Source: Candidatus Agrococcus pullicola (GTDB lineage: Bacteria; Actinomycetota; Actinomycetes; Actinomycetales; Microbacteriaceae). From it: 6,566 bases of DNA. The position numbers and the translations under genes were made by a program. Below are positions 5,525 to 6,566 of the stretch, in pieces; position 1 is the first letter of the stretch, and each line of letters begins with the position of its first letter. The notes under the pieces were generated by a model. The model was not told the origin of the DNA and searched no databases. It saw nothing but the letters and a program-made list of their open reading frames with translations. The DNA is taken from positions 1 to 6,566 of the forward strand of contig DXDC01000476.1 of the NCBI GenBank assembly GCA_019115685.1, given 5' to 3'.

Positions 5525-6379
5525 TCAACGAACCCAGTAGTCCCAGGTGTTTGCGCCAGGTCGGAATCCGTAGTGTTCGAGCATGGCGACGGCTTCCGGG
5601 AAATTACGGGCCACCGCATCCGGTGTGTGAGCGTCGCTTCCAAAGGTCACAGCGCGGCCACCTTCCTCGGCCCACCACTGGGGCACCCACGACCACAGAC
5701 GGCCGGTGTTCATCTCGAGCGCGCGTCCCCTCTCTGCGATCGACCGCATCGCCCGACGAAATCCTTCCTCGAACGCTCGGGGATCGAACGGGCCGAGATC
5801 CCACGTCGGCCATGTGCGCGCCGCATAGTCGATGTGCGTGAACACGGCGAAGCTGTCGGAGCCCTCGACCATGCGCGGCACTTCCTCTAGATACGCCCAC
5901 ATAACCTCCGCTGCCGGATGCTCGGCGTAGAGGGTCACGGGCTCGGCGCGCAGGCCGCCACCCATGTCCAGGGTGTGAAGCGAGCCCAGCACAAGATCGA
6001 GCGCCGACAGGTCGATGAGATCCCCGGCAGCCTCCTCAAAAAGGTGGGGCTGACCTAGCTCAACTCCCGATCGAATCACAAGATCAGGGAACGCCCGCCG
6101 GAAGCGGTCGATGCCGTCGAGATAGCCTTCGGCATTGAGTAGTGGATGCTCAACCGCGCCATCAGCGGAGAGAAATCTGCGTTGGTGTGGCATGAGATCA
6201 TCTGAGCTTGATCGCCATGTGCCAGGGAAGTCGAGGTGTTCGGTGAAAGTAACCGCAGGCAGCCCGATACGGACCGCGTGTTCACAGGTCGCGCGCATTC
6301 GCCCTCGGGCAGCTGATTCGGGGCCACCCGTGTCCCACGACCACTCGCTATGAACGTGACTATCCGCAGGGAAGTTCAT
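5525..6379 (-). CDS. PHP-domain phosphoesterase, histidinol-phosphatase-like
   Basis: A 284-residue metal-dependent hydrolase of the PHP superfamily, close to HisJ/HisK-type histidinol phosphatases (L-histidinol phosphate to L-histidinol). The metal site is complete: Asp6-x-His8-x-His10 (DSHVH), TEHLD with His48, SGVELGQPH with Glu107, GSLH with His135, FTHIDY with His182, and FGSDAHTP with Asp249 and His251. Length fits HisJ (about 260-285). No other histidine gene is near, so a role in histidine synthesis is uncertain; a general phosphoesterase is the alternative. The ATG has no Shine-Dalgarno, but a TAGACT -10 sits 6 nt upstream, indicating a leaderless mRNA. Repeats B and C flank it in direct orientation, so it may be a separately mobile unit. 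Confidence 0.88.
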   Translation of the reverse strand: MNFPADSHVHSEWSWDTGGPESAARGRMRATCEHAVRIGLPAVTFTEHLDFPGTWRSSSDDLMPHQRRFLSADGAVEHPLLNAEGYLDGIDRFRRAFPDLVIRSGVELGQPHLFEEAAGDLIDLSALDLVLGSLHTLDMGGGLRAEPVTLYAEHPAAEVMWAYLEEVPRMVEGSDSFAVFTHIDYAARTWPTWDLGPFDPRAFEEGFRRAMRSIAERGRALEMNTGRLWSWVPQWWAEEGGRAVTFGSDAHTPDAVARNFPEAVAMLEHYGFRPGANTWDYWVR

Positions 6380-6385
6380 CTCGAA

Positions 6386-6391
6386 AGTCTA
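6386..6391 (-). promoter_or_regulatory. -10 box of the PHP gene, predicted leaderless
   Basis: The minus strand reads TAGACT (TAnnnT), ending 6 nt before the ATG at 6379. This is the same geometry as the GNAT-1 promoter and places the transcript start at the A of the ATG. No -35 is apparent. Confidence 0.5.
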
Positions 6392-6451
6392 GGACGGCGC
6401 ACAAGTCGCCGTTTCTACTGTTCAGAGGGCGTATTCTGCAGCGGCTTACTC

Positions 6452-6498
6452 GCATCTAACGAGACCATGTCAGCTTCTGATGGGTAATCCCGTTACCC
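6452..6498 (-). repeat. Repeat copy C, 3' end of GNAT-2, attC-like end and hairpin
   Basis: This copy shares its right part with copy A (hairpin GGGTAA 6482-6487 and TTACCC 6493-6498) and its left part with copy B, so it links the two. On the minus strand it ends TCTCGTTAGATGC; GTTAGAT fits GTTRRRY and GTTAGATGC is also how the well-known aadA attC site ends. TAACG (6457-6461) can pair with CGTTA (6491-6495) and CCAT (6465-6468) with ATGG (6480-6483) around an 11-nt loop. The stop codon of GNAT-2 lies inside the core. Confidence 0.75.
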
Positions 6499-6566
6499 GC
6501 TTCTTCGCTCTTGAGCGCCGCCGAGAGCACCATCCTGACTTCCACGATTCCATCGGACGCGGGGTC
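6456..6566 (-). CDS. GNAT acetyltransferase copy 2, 3' end only (cut by window edge)
   Basis: Only the last 36 codons are present; the start lies beyond the window. The first 13 residues (DPASDGIVEVRMV) match the end of GNAT-1 (DPALDGIVEVRMVR) with one change. In GNAT-1 a TAG follows at once; here the matching bases read TCG, so the frame runs on for 21 more residues through the hairpin (SAALKSEEAGNGITHQ, then KLTWSR) and stops at the TAG within GTTAGATGC. The tail is translated repeat sequence and probably adds no function. The nearly identical C-terminus implies a full paralogue to the right, but that cannot be checked here. Confidence 0.75.
   Translation of the reverse strand, partial: DPASDGIVEVRMVLSAALKSEEAGNGITHQKLTWSR
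6475..6566 (-). repeat. Direct repeat copy matching 2302-2393
   Basis: Gap-free partner of the GNAT-1 3' region, about 89% identical by hand count over 92 bp and continuing to the window edge, so the full repeat is longer. Both copies lie on the minus strand, about 4.17 kb apart, and bracket the deaminase, regulator, methyltransferase and PHP genes. Confidence 0.9.

Noticed and set aside
5457..6498. Calling the B and C repeats true integron attC sites
   Set aside because: The cores fit GTTRRRY, but spacers are uneven (5 and 0 nt in B, 3 and 7 nt in C), the stems are only 3-5 bp, and copy A lacks the core. No integrase or attI is in the window. Kept as a hypothesis only.

Overview
The window is high-GC DNA and looks actinobacterial, possibly Microbacteriaceae. 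The signs are strongly G/C-ending codons in most genes, GTG starts, TAnnnT -10 boxes 6-8 nt from start codons (leaderless mRNAs), a lipoprotein, and a MmyB-like (MLTR) XRE regulator, a family concentrated in Actinobacteria. The taxon call is inference. The mixture of gene orientations, unrelated functions and shared repeats suggests an accessory region, not a housekeeping operon.

Layout. 3-425 (+): small HEAT-repeat protein. 426-841: about 400 bp without a convincing gene, except a 40-codon ORF in ATGA overlap with the HEAT gene. 842-1563 (+): six-TM membrane protein with an odd 5' end (the best Shine-Dalgarno drives a different frame) and rare TTA/ATA codons. 1679-2155 (-): lipoprotein with a SecDF-P1-head-like domain. 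2349-2861 (-): GNAT acetyltransferase, divergent from 2978-3664 (+), a blasticidin-S-deaminase-type cytidine deaminase fused to an ASCH domain. 3676-4452 (-): MmyB-like XRE regulator, divergent from 4576-5382 (+), a class I SAM methyltransferase; the 123-bp gap holds a 9-bp inverted repeat that touches the methyltransferase ribosome binding site. 5525-6379 (-): PHP-type histidinol-phosphatase-like hydrolase. 6456-6566 (-): the 3' end of a second GNAT gene, nearly a copy of the first, cut by the window edge.

Two points stand out. First, the deaminase-ASCH fusion has the full blasticidin S deaminase active site at the same residue numbers as the fungal enzyme, plus a YqfB-like ASCH domain. YqfB removes N4-acetyl from cytidine, so the fusion could deacylate and then deaminate cytosine nucleosides (inference). 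Second, a repeat lies just 3' of three minus-strand genes (GNAT-1, PHP, GNAT-2). Two copies, behind unrelated genes, end in GTTGAATGC and GTTAGATGC, which fit the GTTRRRY core of integron attC sites. The PHP gene lies between these copies like a roughly 1-kb cassette. No integrase is in the window and the fold is not canonical, so this is a hypothesis.
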